NCBI GenBank assembly: GCA_902196205.1
Contig: CABIKM010000006.1
Location: forward strand, 1-64,000
Direction: 5' to 3'
Source of the DNA: Candidatus Methylomirabilis lanthanidiphila
GTDB taxonomy: Bacteria > Methylomirabilota > Methylomirabilia > Methylomirabilales > Methylomirabilaceae
Length of the DNA: 64,000 nucleotides
Both the position numbers and the translations under genes were made by a program. Shown here piece by piece: positions 24,274-31,977 of this stretch. The number at the start of each line of letters is the position of its first letter. Position 1 is the first letter of the stretch. The notes under the pieces are model-generated. The model saw nothing but the letters and a program-made list of their open reading frames with translations. It was not told the DNA's origin and made no database searches.

Positions 24274-24548
24274 CGACTCACCCTCCTGTGGGAGCATATT
24301 TCACCTTAAAGTGCTACATGTTCAGGAGCTTGTCAAGACGCATTGCAAAGGGTAGATGAATATCAGACCAGGTAAAAGGGAGGGAGGTGGCGAAATACCA
24401 CAGATCCGAGTGCCAGCCGATTGTCACTAACGGCAGCCCATGATATCCTTCAGTCACGATCATGTGCTAAGTTATTTGTTGGTTCGTACTCGAGAGCTGG
24501 CTCCCCTGGCGGGTTCGCACCATTGACCGTGAAGGGAACGAGGAACGT

Positions 24549-24758
24549 ATGAAGTTTCTTGTGGTCTTAGAAGTCGGGGAGGACGGCTACATCGTGGCCG
24601 AGTGCCCCGCCTTGCCGGGCTGCGTCTCCCAGGGGCCGACCGAGGAGGAAGCCCTGGCAAATATCCGGGAGGCAATTCAGGGGATTGTGGCAGTTCGACA
24701 GAAACACGGCCTACCAATCCCTGAAGAGCGCGTAGTCGAGATCGCGGTCCCGGCCTAG
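24549..24758 (+). CDS. HicB-like antitoxin (UPF0150)
   Basis: 69 residues. FLVVLEVGEDGYIVAECPAL, then PGCVSQGPTEEEALANIREA, is the HicB partial RNase-H-like fold. No HicA toxin is adjacent; the neighbour is a convergent RelE-like gene. It is either an orphan antitoxin or, as in many genomes, a free-standing HicB-like protein. Confidence 0.8.
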   Translation: MKFLVVLEVGEDGYIVAECPALPGCVSQGPTEEEALANIREAIQGIVAVRQKHGLPIPEERVVEIAVPA

Positions 24759-24806
24759 TGGCGCGAACCTCCCGGTCATCTTAGGGTCATTTCCTCTGCC
24801 TCCGCT

Positions 24807-25100
24807 CTACAGTCCCCGGTAGCTCTCTCGGCGGTGCTTAACTCGTAAGACTTCGACCGTGCGCGCCTTGCCGTCAATATCGTAGAGACCCCTGATATCA
24901 CCCACCCGGATCCGCCAAGCCCTGGTACGGAGTTTCCTGCAACCTTTCGGTCTCGGGATATGGGTTAAGTTGATCAGCGCATCCTTGACCCTCGTCCAAG
25001 TCTTGCCCCTAAGCCGGTCCAGGTCTCGTTGCGCCCTAGGACCGAGCATCAGCCGGTGCACGGGCTGCTCGCTCCGCTCTTCCACTCTTGGCAATCGCAT
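24807..25100 (-). CDS. RelE/ParE-family toxin
   Basis: 97 residues. C-terminal half KLRTRAWRIRVGDIRGLYDI and VEVLRVKHRRESYRGL is the RelE pattern (compact beta sheet, basic active-site residues Arg/Lys). The N-terminus is a little longer than usual. The gene has no antitoxin directly upstream or downstream on the same strand. A hairpin covers its Shine-Dalgarno (25108-25128). Confidence 0.75.
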   Translation of the reverse strand: MRLPRVEERSEQPVHRLMLGPRAQRDLDRLRGKTWTRVKDALINLTHIPRPKGCRKLRTRAWRIRVGDIRGLYDIDGKARTVEVLRVKHRRESYRGL

Positions 25101-25107
25101 TTGATGC

Positions 25108-25128
25108 TCCTCCTTTCTTAGAGGAGGA
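25108..25128 (-). promoter_or_regulatory. Hairpin masking the Shine-Dalgarno of the RelE-like gene
   Basis: On the minus strand TCCTCCT (25128-25122) can pair with AGGAGGA (25114-25108), with a 7-base loop. AGGAGGAG is the ribosome binding site for ATG 25100, so the leader could hide it and limit toxin translation. Confidence 0.45.
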
Positions 25129-25249
25129 TAACTGCCTTGCTACAGGAAGTCACACATCGATAGACTTGTACGGGCCTGCAGATGCGCTCTAGGTACGCAT
25201 CCGCAGCGAGTTGCACTACCACAAAAAGTAGGTGAATTTGTACCGGGCG

Positions 25250-25918
25250 CTAGCGGGACAAGTCAGACTTCCGAGATGCGATTCGACGAGTGTGTCCAGC
25301 GTTGCGGCGTTGAGGGCGGTTCCAGTGCCGGGCTGTACACTGCGGCGAACAGCGCAGCTTGGTTCCATTGCGCGTCTGGTCGATGAAATACAGCGTACAG
25401 GTGCGACACCGGCGCAGGCGTGAGGCCCATCGGCTAAGGAGGAGGTCGGAAAATTCAGTGAAGTAGACGTCAGTGGCTCCGCCTGGCCTGAGTAGCCATG
25501 CCGGAATGAACCGCTCCACTGTCCATGAGACTTGCGGGATGGCCCAAATCTCGTGATCTATAGTGAGCCGGTTAAAGGCGTCCGCCACGGCCTCCCCTGG
25601 GCCATTCTCGATCAACAGGTTCGCCACGGCACATAGAGGCTTATAGAAGTCTGTCGGCTCGTGCCACTGCTCCGGCTTTACCTTCGCTCGCACGTCTTTG
25701 GAGAGTGTGGCGCGGAGCCCGACCTTCTTGGGCGGTACTGGATCCACGGCAATCACCATAGCGGGCTGCCACGGAGATCGCATGTTCCGAGTAAGGCTAC
25801 GATTCGACTTCCTAAGTGCGTCACGGAAGTGTTCTTGCCATCGGGCTTCGTTACCACGATTGAGCAAGGCAAGGAGGAGATCATAGCGGATATTGGGGTC
25901 ACGTATCGCTTTTCGCAT
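25250..25918 (-). CDS. CGNR-like zinc-finger protein
   Basis: 222 residues. The C-terminal region reads CRTCTLYFIDQTRNGTKLRC, then SPQC, a C-x2-C...C-x3-C zinc knuckle resembling CGNR domains (stress-related transcription regulators of the ABATE/CGNR group). The N-terminal ~150 residues are unrecognised. It lies in an accessory zone among toxin-antitoxin genes. Function unknown. Confidence 0.55.
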   Translation of the reverse strand: MRKAIRDPNIRYDLLLALLNRGNEARWQEHFRDALRKSNRSLTRNMRSPWQPAMVIAVDPVPPKKVGLRATLSKDVRAKVKPEQWHEPTDFYKPLCAVANLLIENGPGEAVADAFNRLTIDHEIWAIPQVSWTVERFIPAWLLRPGGATDVYFTEFSDLLLSRWASRLRRCRTCTLYFIDQTRNGTKLRCSPQCTARHWNRPQRRNAGHTRRIASRKSDLSR

Positions 25919-26044
25919 GCGCCGTTCTATCGGACGCTCGACAAGAAGGGTTCGCGTCCAGAGCCATGTGGCATATTGGCCTCTTCATGCCGTGAAATCT
26001 GGCGCGCGAAGGAAGGCGGTAATCTTTATGGGTGAGACAGGAGA

Positions 26045-26540
26045 TCACCTCCATCTTCCGATCCGCGCAGCGAGAAAAGCTATTCCAACAGCGAAAAAGG
26101 CTACGATGTGAGACCGTTCTGGGAAGTATGTTTCCTCAACGAGTTGAACAATAAACCCCACAGACGCCAGACCGATAAGGTATCCAATCACTATTCCGAC
26201 GCCACCAGCGATGAAGGTCTCGATCACCGACTTCAAAGTCCTTGATAATCTTTCCTTACCGGTTGAGGCCAGTTCCAGCCGCCTACAGCTCCACCACCCA
26301 TACGTACATAGGAACGCACCAAGAAGAGCGAATGTGTGTAGGATGTTAGACCTGTTTGCACCTACACCTGCAAAGTAGAAATCCAAAATGGTTCCGACAA
26401 CGTTTTCACCGATCGAGTATCCAATCACAAGGCCGCAGGCACCGCGAGCGAGCGCATTTAATATCTTCCCTCACACCCTTTGAGATCGATCCGGTCGCTT
26501 TTCCGCGATCGTCCTCCTCGTCTGGTTTCAGATCTCCCAT
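26045..26540 (-). pseudogene. Membrane protein with a probable frameshift
   Basis: Two overlapping minus-strand frames join naturally. From ATG 26540 a hydrophilic start (MGDLKPDEEDDRGKATGS) runs to GVRE. In the other frame KILNALARGACGLVIGYSIG leads into a membrane protein (26045-26428) with about four hydrophobic segments (FALLGAFLCTYGWW, VGIVIGYLIGLASVG, IVAFFAVGIAFLAA). Removing one G from the GGG run near 26475 would fuse them into about 165 residues. It is either a real frameshift or a sequencing error. No family recognised. Confidence 0.45.
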
Positions 26541-26623
26541 TTCTCTATTCCTTATCGTGCTCTCCCGCCGGGCTCGCAGTTTTGAGGTTATCGTTCGTTC
26601 CTCTCCGTCGGCTTGTGACAAAT

Positions 26624-27268
26624 TCACTCCAAGAAGTCCAGTTCCTCCCTCATGGCGGTATCAATCTTTTTCAACGCATCGACAGGCCAACGCTGCAATC
26701 GAATACGCATAGCCTGAGGGGAGACGAGATACTTCCGGCTCAGTCGATCTATGATGTAGCGTTTGACGGCTTCGGGATTCGCAAACCCCACGCGACGAAC
26801 CATCTCCGGATACAGTCGGTGGGCATCCTCAAGGACAGGAGCTGGAGGGATCAGTAACGCCGACGCGAGCCACTTCGCGTTTCGGTCAATTTCGTGGTAT
26901 CGCTCCCATTCATGAAGCTGAATGGCCTCTTCCACTGACGTTACCGTTTCCAACACGTTCCGATGAAGCTTCAGGTGAGCAAACTCTTCAGCGACTGTGA
27001 AGCGATAGAAAGAGAGATTACCGTCCGCGACCTCCCCATCGACCAGGATGGTAAAGCGGGCCTCTTGAGGGTGGCTGATCACCGCGCCCGCGACGCCGTG
27101 GACCGCTCGCAATCCGGGCAGGTAGTCAAGGATCGTGTCCGGTTCCTGCTCCACGATGTAGTCGATATCGATTGGGATTGTGAGCCCAGGCCAGCGTTCT
27201 TCTAAGAGGAGTTTGGCAATCTGCTCCAGTCTGGGAATAGAATAGGCGGGAACGTCCTCGGTCCTCAC
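26624..27268 (-). CDS. ImmA/IrrE-type metallopeptidase domain protein
   Basis: 214 residues with the ImmA/IrrE layout (LLLEERWPGLTIPIDID, then FTVAEEFAHLKLHR and NAKWLASALLIP). The zinc motif reads EEFAH (residues 94-98) where the canonical form is HExxH: the first His is Glu. So it may be inactive or use a different ligand set. It overlaps the XRE regulator upstream by 4 bp. ImmA/IrrE proteases usually cleave their XRE repressor partner. Confidence 0.82.
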   Translation of the reverse strand: MRTEDVPAYSIPRLEQIAKLLLEERWPGLTIPIDIDYIVEQEPDTILDYLPGLRAVHGVAGAVISHPQEARFTILVDGEVADGNLSFYRFTVAEEFAHLKLHRNVLETVTSVEEAIQLHEWERYHEIDRNAKWLASALLIPPAPVLEDAHRLYPEMVRRVGFANPEAVKRYIIDRLSRKYLVSPQAMRIRLQRWPVDALKKIDTAMREELDFLE

Positions 27269-27660
27269 CGTTGGGGCTTTCCGAGGCGCTGGTTGATATA
27301 GTCCGTCAACCTGGCCAAGTCCTCTCGGGTGAGCCGTTTATTTTCAATCGTACGAAGGAGCACCGGAATCCCTGGGGTCTTCGCGGCGAAGGCGGCGACA
27401 TCCGGCGGCAAGGCAGGCTGTTTGTGCGCGACCGCGAGATCAAACAATCGCGTGCGCTCCTTGGATCCCTCGGGGAGGCCGAGGGTGTCGGCAATGTTCG
27501 CCAGCATCGCGGGATCTTGCGGAGGAGGTACTCGACCATGTTCCACATTGCTGAGGTTAGACGGCTGCATGTCGATCGCCTCAGCAAAGCTACGGAGGCC
27601 ATACCCCGCTTTGAGCCGGCACTCTCGAAGATATGTTCCAAAAGTCAGATGGGTAACCAT
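27265..27660 (-). CDS. XRE-family transcriptional regulator
   Basis: 131 residues with an N-terminal helix-turn-helix (FGTYLRECRLKAGYGLRSFA, then MQPSNLSNVEHGRV). The C-terminal part is helical (ENKRLTREDLARLTDYINQRLG). With the overlapping ImmA-like gene it forms an ImmR/ImmA-like pair, common on mobile elements. It lies 95 bp from the 3' end of selC. Confidence 0.85.
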   Translation of the reverse strand: MVTHLTFGTYLRECRLKAGYGLRSFAEAIDMQPSNLSNVEHGRVPPPQDPAMLANIADTLGLPEGSKERTRLFDLAVAHKQPALPPDVAAFAAKTPGIPVLLRTIENKRLTREDLARLTDYINQRLGKPQR

Positions 27661-27755
27661 CGCCTCCTCCTCTCGTACGACTGTTATATTACATATATAA
27701 CTATAGGCCTGAGGAGGTGACGTGTCAAGGGTGTGTCGATGGCTTGCCGAAATGC

Positions 27756-27850
27756 TGGCGGAGGCGTGTGAGGGTCGAACTCACCAACCCGGTATTAGCG
27801 GGTACGCTGGTTTTGAAGACCAGGAGGGCCACCGGGCCCATTCCGCCTCC
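27756..27850 (-). tRNA. selC: tRNA-Sec (UCA anticodon)
   Basis: The reverse complement is a 95-nt tRNA: acceptor GGAGGCG/CGCCTCC with G discriminator and encoded CCA, long D-stem GGGCC/GGCCC, anticodon loop CTTCAAA (anticodon TCA, reading UGA), a long variable arm (CGTACCCGCTAATACCGGGT) and GGTGAGTTCGACCCTCACAC as the T-arm. The size and long D and variable arms are those of selenocysteine tRNA. It implies a Sec decoding system (selA, selB, selD) elsewhere in the genome. Confidence 0.93.
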
Positions 27851-27937
27851 AACATGCGATAACAACCTGACAGCGCTTCGCTGGTCTGGTCAGCACGGCA
27901 GACTGGCGTCCTGAATTGGAAAGCAGTGCGGATCAGC

Positions 27938-27981
27938 CACCCCTCACCCCCGCCCTCTCCCCCAAATGGGGCGAGGGGGTC
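27938..27981. repeat. CCCTCACCC...CTCTCCC hairpin repeat, copy 1
   Basis: CCCCTCACCCCCGCCCTCTC leads into CCCCCAAATGGGGCGAGGGGG, a strong hairpin. A longer relative lies at 56265-56356. It separates selC from hinT and could end the his operon transcript on the minus strand. Confidence 0.55.
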
Positions 27982-28012
27982 TTGTGTTGCGGACTTCAGG
28001 TGCGGGGGGGTG

Positions 28013-28357
28013 CTATGCCGGATGCCAAGTGAGGGGGCGGCCGCCCAACAGGTGGAGGTGCAAGTGATAGACCGCCTGTCCGCCCTCGCTGTTACAATTG
28101 ATTACGACGCGGAAGCCCCGATCCGCGATCCCGACCTGTCTCGCGATCCGGTTCGCCACCAACAGCAGATGCCCAAGCAGCCGATCATCAGCCTCGTTCG
28201 CATCGACGAGTGTCGCAATGTGCTGACGGGGCACAATCAAGATGTGGACAGGCGCCTTCGGGTGAATATCTTCAAAGGCGACAGACTGCTCGTCCTCATA
28301 GACAATCTTCCCCGGCCGCTCACGCTTGGCAATCTGACAAAAGAGACAGGTCTCCAC
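28013..28357 (-). CDS. hinT: HIT-family nucleotide hydrolase
   Basis: 114 residues: CLFCQIAKRERPG with two Cys, then VPRQHIATLVDANEAD, and the histidine triad HLHLHLLGG near the C-terminus. HinT-type enzymes hydrolyse adenosine phosphoramidates. It is the last gene of the rpmE...his operon, 9 bp after hisIE. Confidence 0.92.
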   Translation of the reverse strand: METCLFCQIAKRERPGKIVYEDEQSVAFEDIHPKAPVHILIVPRQHIATLVDANEADDRLLGHLLLVANRIARQVGIADRGFRVVINCNSEGGQAVYHLHLHLLGGRPLTWHPA

Positions 28358-28366
28358 GCCCTCGCC

Positions 28367-29062
28367 CTATCGATACTCCGCCTTGCTCTTTTTTCCGTAA
28401 CGCTTACGCAGTTCCCGGGCGACCTCTGACGGCGCGATCCCGTGATGCCCCAGCAGGACCAGCGCGTGAAACCAGAGGTCTGCGGCTTCGTAGATAATCT
28501 CCTCCGGGTTCCCATTCTTGGAGGCCACCACCAACTCGGTCGCCTCTTCTCCAACCTTCTTGAGGATCTGATCCTGTCCTTTGCTGAATAGGCCTGAGAC
28601 GTACGAATCTGGTTGTGGTCTCGCCTGCCGATCCTTGATGACGTCGAAGATCTGCTGGAGAATCGCAAGACTTCCGCCGTAGACCGCCTCGGGATCGAAC
28701 TGCTGCTGCGTCAACTCCGCCGACGCCTCAGGAGAGGGATGCAGGCGACGGAAAAAACAGGATCGTCGGCCGGTATGACATGCCGCCACCACCTGCTCGA
28801 CCTTGATGAGCAGGGCGTCCTCATCACAGTCAAAATAGATTTCGTATACCCGCTGGATGTGGCCGGACTCCTCCCCTTTTTGCCAGATACGCTGTCTCGA
28901 ACGGCTGTAGAAATGCGTAAGGCCCGTCTCCAGCGTCATCTGCAGCGACTGTTGATTCATATACGCCAGCATCAGGACCTGGCCGTTCTCGGCGTCCTGT
29001 ACAATGGCCGGGATCAGTCCCGAATCGTCGAACCGAAGTTGCGTGAGGTCGAATGCTTTCAT
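28367..29062 (-). CDS. hisI: Bifunctional HisIE (PR-AMP cyclohydrolase / PR-ATP pyrophosphatase)
   Basis: 231 residues. HisI domain (~1-120) has the zinc Cys cluster in [12 protein letters not shown] and the [12 protein letters not shown] block. HisE domain (~130-231) has [15 protein letters not shown] and [12 protein letters not shown]. Catalyses steps 2 and 3 of histidine synthesis. 6 bp after hisF. Confidence 0.95.
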   Translation of the reverse strand: MKAFDLTQLRFDDSGLIPAIVQDAENGQVLMLAYMNQQSLQMTLETGLTHFYSRSRQRIWQKGEESGHIQRVYEIYFDCDEDALLIKVEQVVAACHTGRRSCFFRRLHPSPEASAELTQQQFDPEAVYGGSLAILQQIFDVIKDRQARPQPDSYVSGLFSKGQDQILKKVGEEATELVVASKNGNPEEIIYEAADLWFHALVLLGHHGIAPSEVARELRKRYGKKSKAEYR

Positions 29063-29068
29063 AATCGC

Positions 29069-29920
29069 TTAATCCCGCACCGGGACGCCGCGCCCACGCA
29101 GGTACGCCTTCGCATCCTGGATCGCGTATTTACGAAAATGAAAGATCGAGGCGGCCAACACGGCGTCAGCCCCCCCGATAACCAATGCATCATACAGATG
29201 ATCCAGCGTGCCGGCTCCCCCCGACGCAATGACCGGGATCGTCACGGCATCCGCCACCGCGCGTGTGAGGGCAAGATCGTAGCCGTCCTTCGTCCCATCC
29301 CTGTCCATGCTGGTCAGCAGGATCTCCCCGGCCCCGAGCGCCTCCCCCTGTCTCGCCCATGCGACCACATCCAGTCCGGTCGGTGTCCGGCCGCCGTGGG
29401 TGTACACCTGCCAGCGGGGTTTCGGGTTTCGGGTTTCTGGTTTCGGGTCCTTTGAAAGATCGACCCCACCCGCATCTGCCAACGCAGAACTCGAAACTTG
29501 ACCCTCGACACTATCACTGGCCCGCTTCGCATCGATGGCGAGGACAATGCATTGACTCCCGAACCGCATCGCCGCCTCGGTCAGCAGTTCCGGACGCTGG
29601 ACCGCCGCCGTGTTAAGTGAGACCTTGTCGGCGCCTGCCAGCAGTAGCGCCCGGATATCCTCGACGACCCGGACCCCGCCGCCGACCGTGAGGGGCGTAA
29701 AGGTCATGTCGGCTGTCCGGCGGACCACATCAAGCAGGATATCCCGTCGCTCATAGGAGGCGGTAATATCCAGGAAGACCAGTTCGTCGGCCTCTTGCTG
29801 GTCATACAACGCCGCTACCTCAGCCGGATCGCCCGCATCGCGGAGATCGACAAATCGCGTTCCTTTGACAACGCGTCCGTCTTTGACGTCGAGGCACGGA
29901 ATGATTCGCTTGGCCAGCAT
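29069..29920 (-). CDS. hisF: Imidazole glycerol phosphate synthase subunit HisF, with an inserted peptide
   Basis: 283 residues against a usual ~252-256. Catalytic Asp11 (PCLDVKDGR) and Asp130 (VLAIDAKR) are present, as is [11 protein letters not shown]. The extra ~35 residues (about 134-168, including [11 protein letters not shown]) sit in the loop after IDAKR and are encoded by a low-complexity repeat (29417-29450) plus flanks. The insert keeps frame and lies on a surface loop, so activity is plausible. HisF forms the cyclase half of the HisFH complex that closes the imidazole ring. Confidence 0.93.
   Translation of the reverse strand: MLAKRIIPCLDVKDGRVVKGTRFVDLRDAGDPAEVAALYDQQEADELVFLDITASYERRDILLDVVRRTADMTFTPLTVGGGVRVVEDIRALLLAGADKVSLNTAAVQRPELLTEAAMRFGSQCIVLAIDAKRASDSVEGQVSSSALADAGGVDLSKDPKPETRNPKPRWQVYTHGGRTPTGLDVVAWARQGEALGAGEILLTSMDRDGTKDGYDLALTRAVADAVTIPVIASGGAGTLDHLYDALVIGGADAVLAASIFHFRKYAIQDAKAYLRGRGVPVRD
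29417..29450. repeat. Low-complexity repeat inside hisF (GGTTTCGGGTTTC type)
   Basis: Tandem GGTTTCG/GGTTTCTG units inside the coding region, encoding the PETRNPKP part of the extra peptide. A second degenerate stretch (AACTCGAAACTTGACCCTCG) follows at about 29487-29508. Confidence 0.8.
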
Positions 29921-29923
29921 GGT

Positions 29924-30646
29924 TTATCTCGCCGCCGCGATCGCGTCCTTCAGTGAGAATCTACCCTCGTAGAGCGCCTTCCCGACCAGGGCCCCAATGA
30001 CGATAGAAGGCTCAAGTATCGCAAGCCTCCTGACATCATCGAGTGTTCCAATCCCACCGGACGCGATGATCGGGTGGCGAGTCGCCTCAGCCATCCGGCG
30101 CAGGGCGTCCAGGTTCGGTCCTGTGAGCATCCCATCCCGCTCGATATCAGTATAGATGATCGCCGCCAGCGGCAGGTCGGCCGCTCGTATTGCCAGATCG
30201 GCCGCAAGCAGTTCGGTGGCCTCCGCCCAGCCCCGGACCGCGACCTTACCGTTTTTGGCATCGATTCCAAGGATAATACGACCTGGATAGGTTTCGGCAG
30301 CCTCCCTCAGGAGTCCCGCATTTTCGATGGCAGCCGTCCCAAGAACAGCCCGCTCCACGCCTGAGGCCAACGCCTGCTCCAGGGCGGCCAAGGTTCGCAA
30401 TCCGCCGCCAAGCTGCACAGGAATTGTGATCGAGCGGGCCACCTGGGCCACAACGGCAAGTTGCTGCGGCGTTCCGGCAAACGCGCCGTCAAGATCGACC
30501 AGGTGCAGGATCGACGCCCCCTCGTCCTCCCACCTCTTGGCCATCGCAACCGGATCGTCGGAATAGGCGATTTGACGCGAGGGATCGCCCTGTGACAATC
30601 GAACAACCTGGCCCCCTTTGAGGTCGATCGCGGGAATGACCAGCAT
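29924..30646 (-). CDS. hisA: ProFAR isomerase HisA
   Basis: 240 residues of (beta-alpha)8 barrel. Start [16 protein letters not shown] with catalytic Asp8, the opposing Asp in [15 protein letters not shown], and the phosphate loop [11 protein letters not shown]. Isomerises ProFAR to PRFAR. No insertion, in contrast to hisF. 3 bp from hisF. Confidence 0.96.
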   Translation of the reverse strand: MLVIPAIDLKGGQVVRLSQGDPSRQIAYSDDPVAMAKRWEDEGASILHLVDLDGAFAGTPQQLAVVAQVARSITIPVQLGGGLRTLAALEQALASGVERAVLGTAAIENAGLLREAAETYPGRIILGIDAKNGKVAVRGWAEATELLAADLAIRAADLPLAAIIYTDIERDGMLTGPNLDALRRMAEATRHPIIASGGIGTLDDVRRLAILEPSIVIGALVGKALYEGRFSLKDAIAAAR

Positions 30647-31282
30647 CTACGTGAGGGACGCGAAGTTCTTCAACAGTTGCAGGCCCAATGCTTGACTCTT
30701 CTCAGGGTGAAACTGGCAGGCAAAGAGGTTGTCGCGCCACAGCGCTGAGGTGAATCGAAGGCCATGCTCAGTCGTGGCAGCGATCACGCTGTCATCCTCC
30801 GGTTGTACGTAGTACGAATGGACGAAGTAAAAGAATGCTCCATCGGGAATGCCCTTGAATATCGGGGCCGGCCGATCGATCCGGATCCGGTTCCATCCCA
30901 TATGCGGAATCTTGAGTCTGAAGCCGTCGTGCCTATTTTCGGAGAGGGACGCATCTGTAAACCGGACCACTCGACCCTTGATGATGTTGAGGCCCGCGTG
31001 ATGTCCGAACTCTTCGCTCTCACTGAACAGAAAGTGCAATCCCAGGCAGATGCCGAGGACCGGCTTCCCCGCCTCGATTGCCCGAAGCAGCGGCTCGACG
31101 AATCCGCCGTCCTGAAGCTTACTGATCCCATCGGCAAACGCCCCGACCCCGGGGAGGACAATGCCGGCCGCGTCGCGGAGCGTTCGCGGATCGTCGACAA
31201 CCTTGGCGTCAGCGTCAACGCGCTCAAACCCCTTCTGGACGCTCCGGAGATTCGCAATGCCGGAATCGACGATGGCGATCAC
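30647..31282 (-). CDS. hisH: Imidazole glycerol phosphate synthase subunit HisH
   Basis: 211 residues. Class I glutamine amidotransferase with nucleophile Cys in GICLGLHFLFSES and the His/Glu pair in ACQFHPEKSQ. Supplies ammonia to HisF. The start overlaps hisB by 4 bp. Confidence 0.96.
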   Translation of the reverse strand: MIAIVDSGIANLRSVQKGFERVDADAKVVDDPRTLRDAAGIVLPGVGAFADGISKLQDGGFVEPLLRAIEAGKPVLGICLGLHFLFSESEEFGHHAGLNIIKGRVVRFTDASLSENRHDGFRLKIPHMGWNRIRIDRPAPIFKGIPDGAFFYFVHSYYVQPEDDSVIAATTEHGLRFTSALWRDNLFACQFHPEKSQALGLQLLKNFASLT

Positions 31283-31866
31283 AAGCTTCCCTTCGTCGAA
31301 GGGACCTCGGCAACGCGCGGATCGATCGCCGTCGCCTGATCGAGACTCTTGGCCAATGCCTTAAAGATCGCCTCGACGCAGTGGTGCAGGTTCTCACCGT
31401 ACAAAACTCCGACATGGAGGTTCACCTTCATGTTCATGGCAAGGGCGCGCATGAACTCCTTAACGAGGGCGACATCGAAACTCTCGATCCGGCCATGGAG
31501 CTGCGGCGCCTCGTAGACCATGTAAGGGCGGCCGCTGATGTCGAGCGCGACGCGGGCCAGCGCCTCGTCCAGCGGGACAAGCGCCGAGGCAAACCGCCGG
31601 ATACCCCGCTTGTCCCCCATGGCCTGAGCGAACGCGTCGCCGAGCGCGATCCCGACGTCCTCTACGGTGTGGTGCAGATCGACCTGAAGGTCGCCCCGCG
31701 CCTCAATATTAAGGTCGAAGAGACCGTGTGTCGCCAGTTGGGCCAGCATATGATCGAGGAACGGGATCTGTGTCTGAAGCGTGTGTCGGCCTGCTCCGTC
31801 CAGGTTGAGCTCCACCGTGACATCGGTCTCTGAGGTCTTCCTGCACACCCTGGCTGTCCTGCTCAT
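31279..31866 (-). CDS. hisB: Imidazoleglycerol-phosphate dehydratase HisB
   Basis: 195 residues, the monofunctional dehydratase. Metal-binding histidine clusters DLHHTVEDVGIALG and ENLHHCVEAIFKALA, and FLDHMLAQLATHGLFDL. Removes water from IGP. The 111 bp between it and hisC hold a strong CCCCCCTTT hairpin. Confidence 0.96.
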   Translation of the reverse strand: MSRTARVCRKTSETDVTVELNLDGAGRHTLQTQIPFLDHMLAQLATHGLFDLNIEARGDLQVDLHHTVEDVGIALGDAFAQAMGDKRGIRRFASALVPLDEALARVALDISGRPYMVYEAPQLHGRIESFDVALVKEFMRALAMNMKVNLHVGVLYGENLHHCVEAIFKALAKSLDQATAIDPRVAEVPSTKGSL

Positions 31867-31929
31867 GATCCCCTCTCCGTCTGCTTCATTGCACCATGTC
31901 CCACGCGCTTCGCACCAAATCCCCCCAGT

Positions 31930-31950
31930 CCCCCCTTTGATAAAGGGGGG
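31930..31950. repeat. CCCCCCTTT/AAAGGGGGG hairpin between hisC and hisB
   Basis: A perfect 9-bp stem with GAT at the centre, flanked by AATCCCCCCAGT and GTGAGGATTT. The same kind of element lies inside prmC (37316-37336). Possible attenuation or processing site in the his operon. Confidence 0.65.
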
Positions 31951-31977
31951 TGCGTGAGGATTTTCTCACCCCGTATA

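Noticed and set aside
26624-27660. Prophage
   Set aside because: Only the XRE/ImmA pair is present; no integrase, structural or lysis genes.
28613-29455. 280-codon plus-strand frame
   Set aside because: Antisense to hisIE and hisF; shadow.
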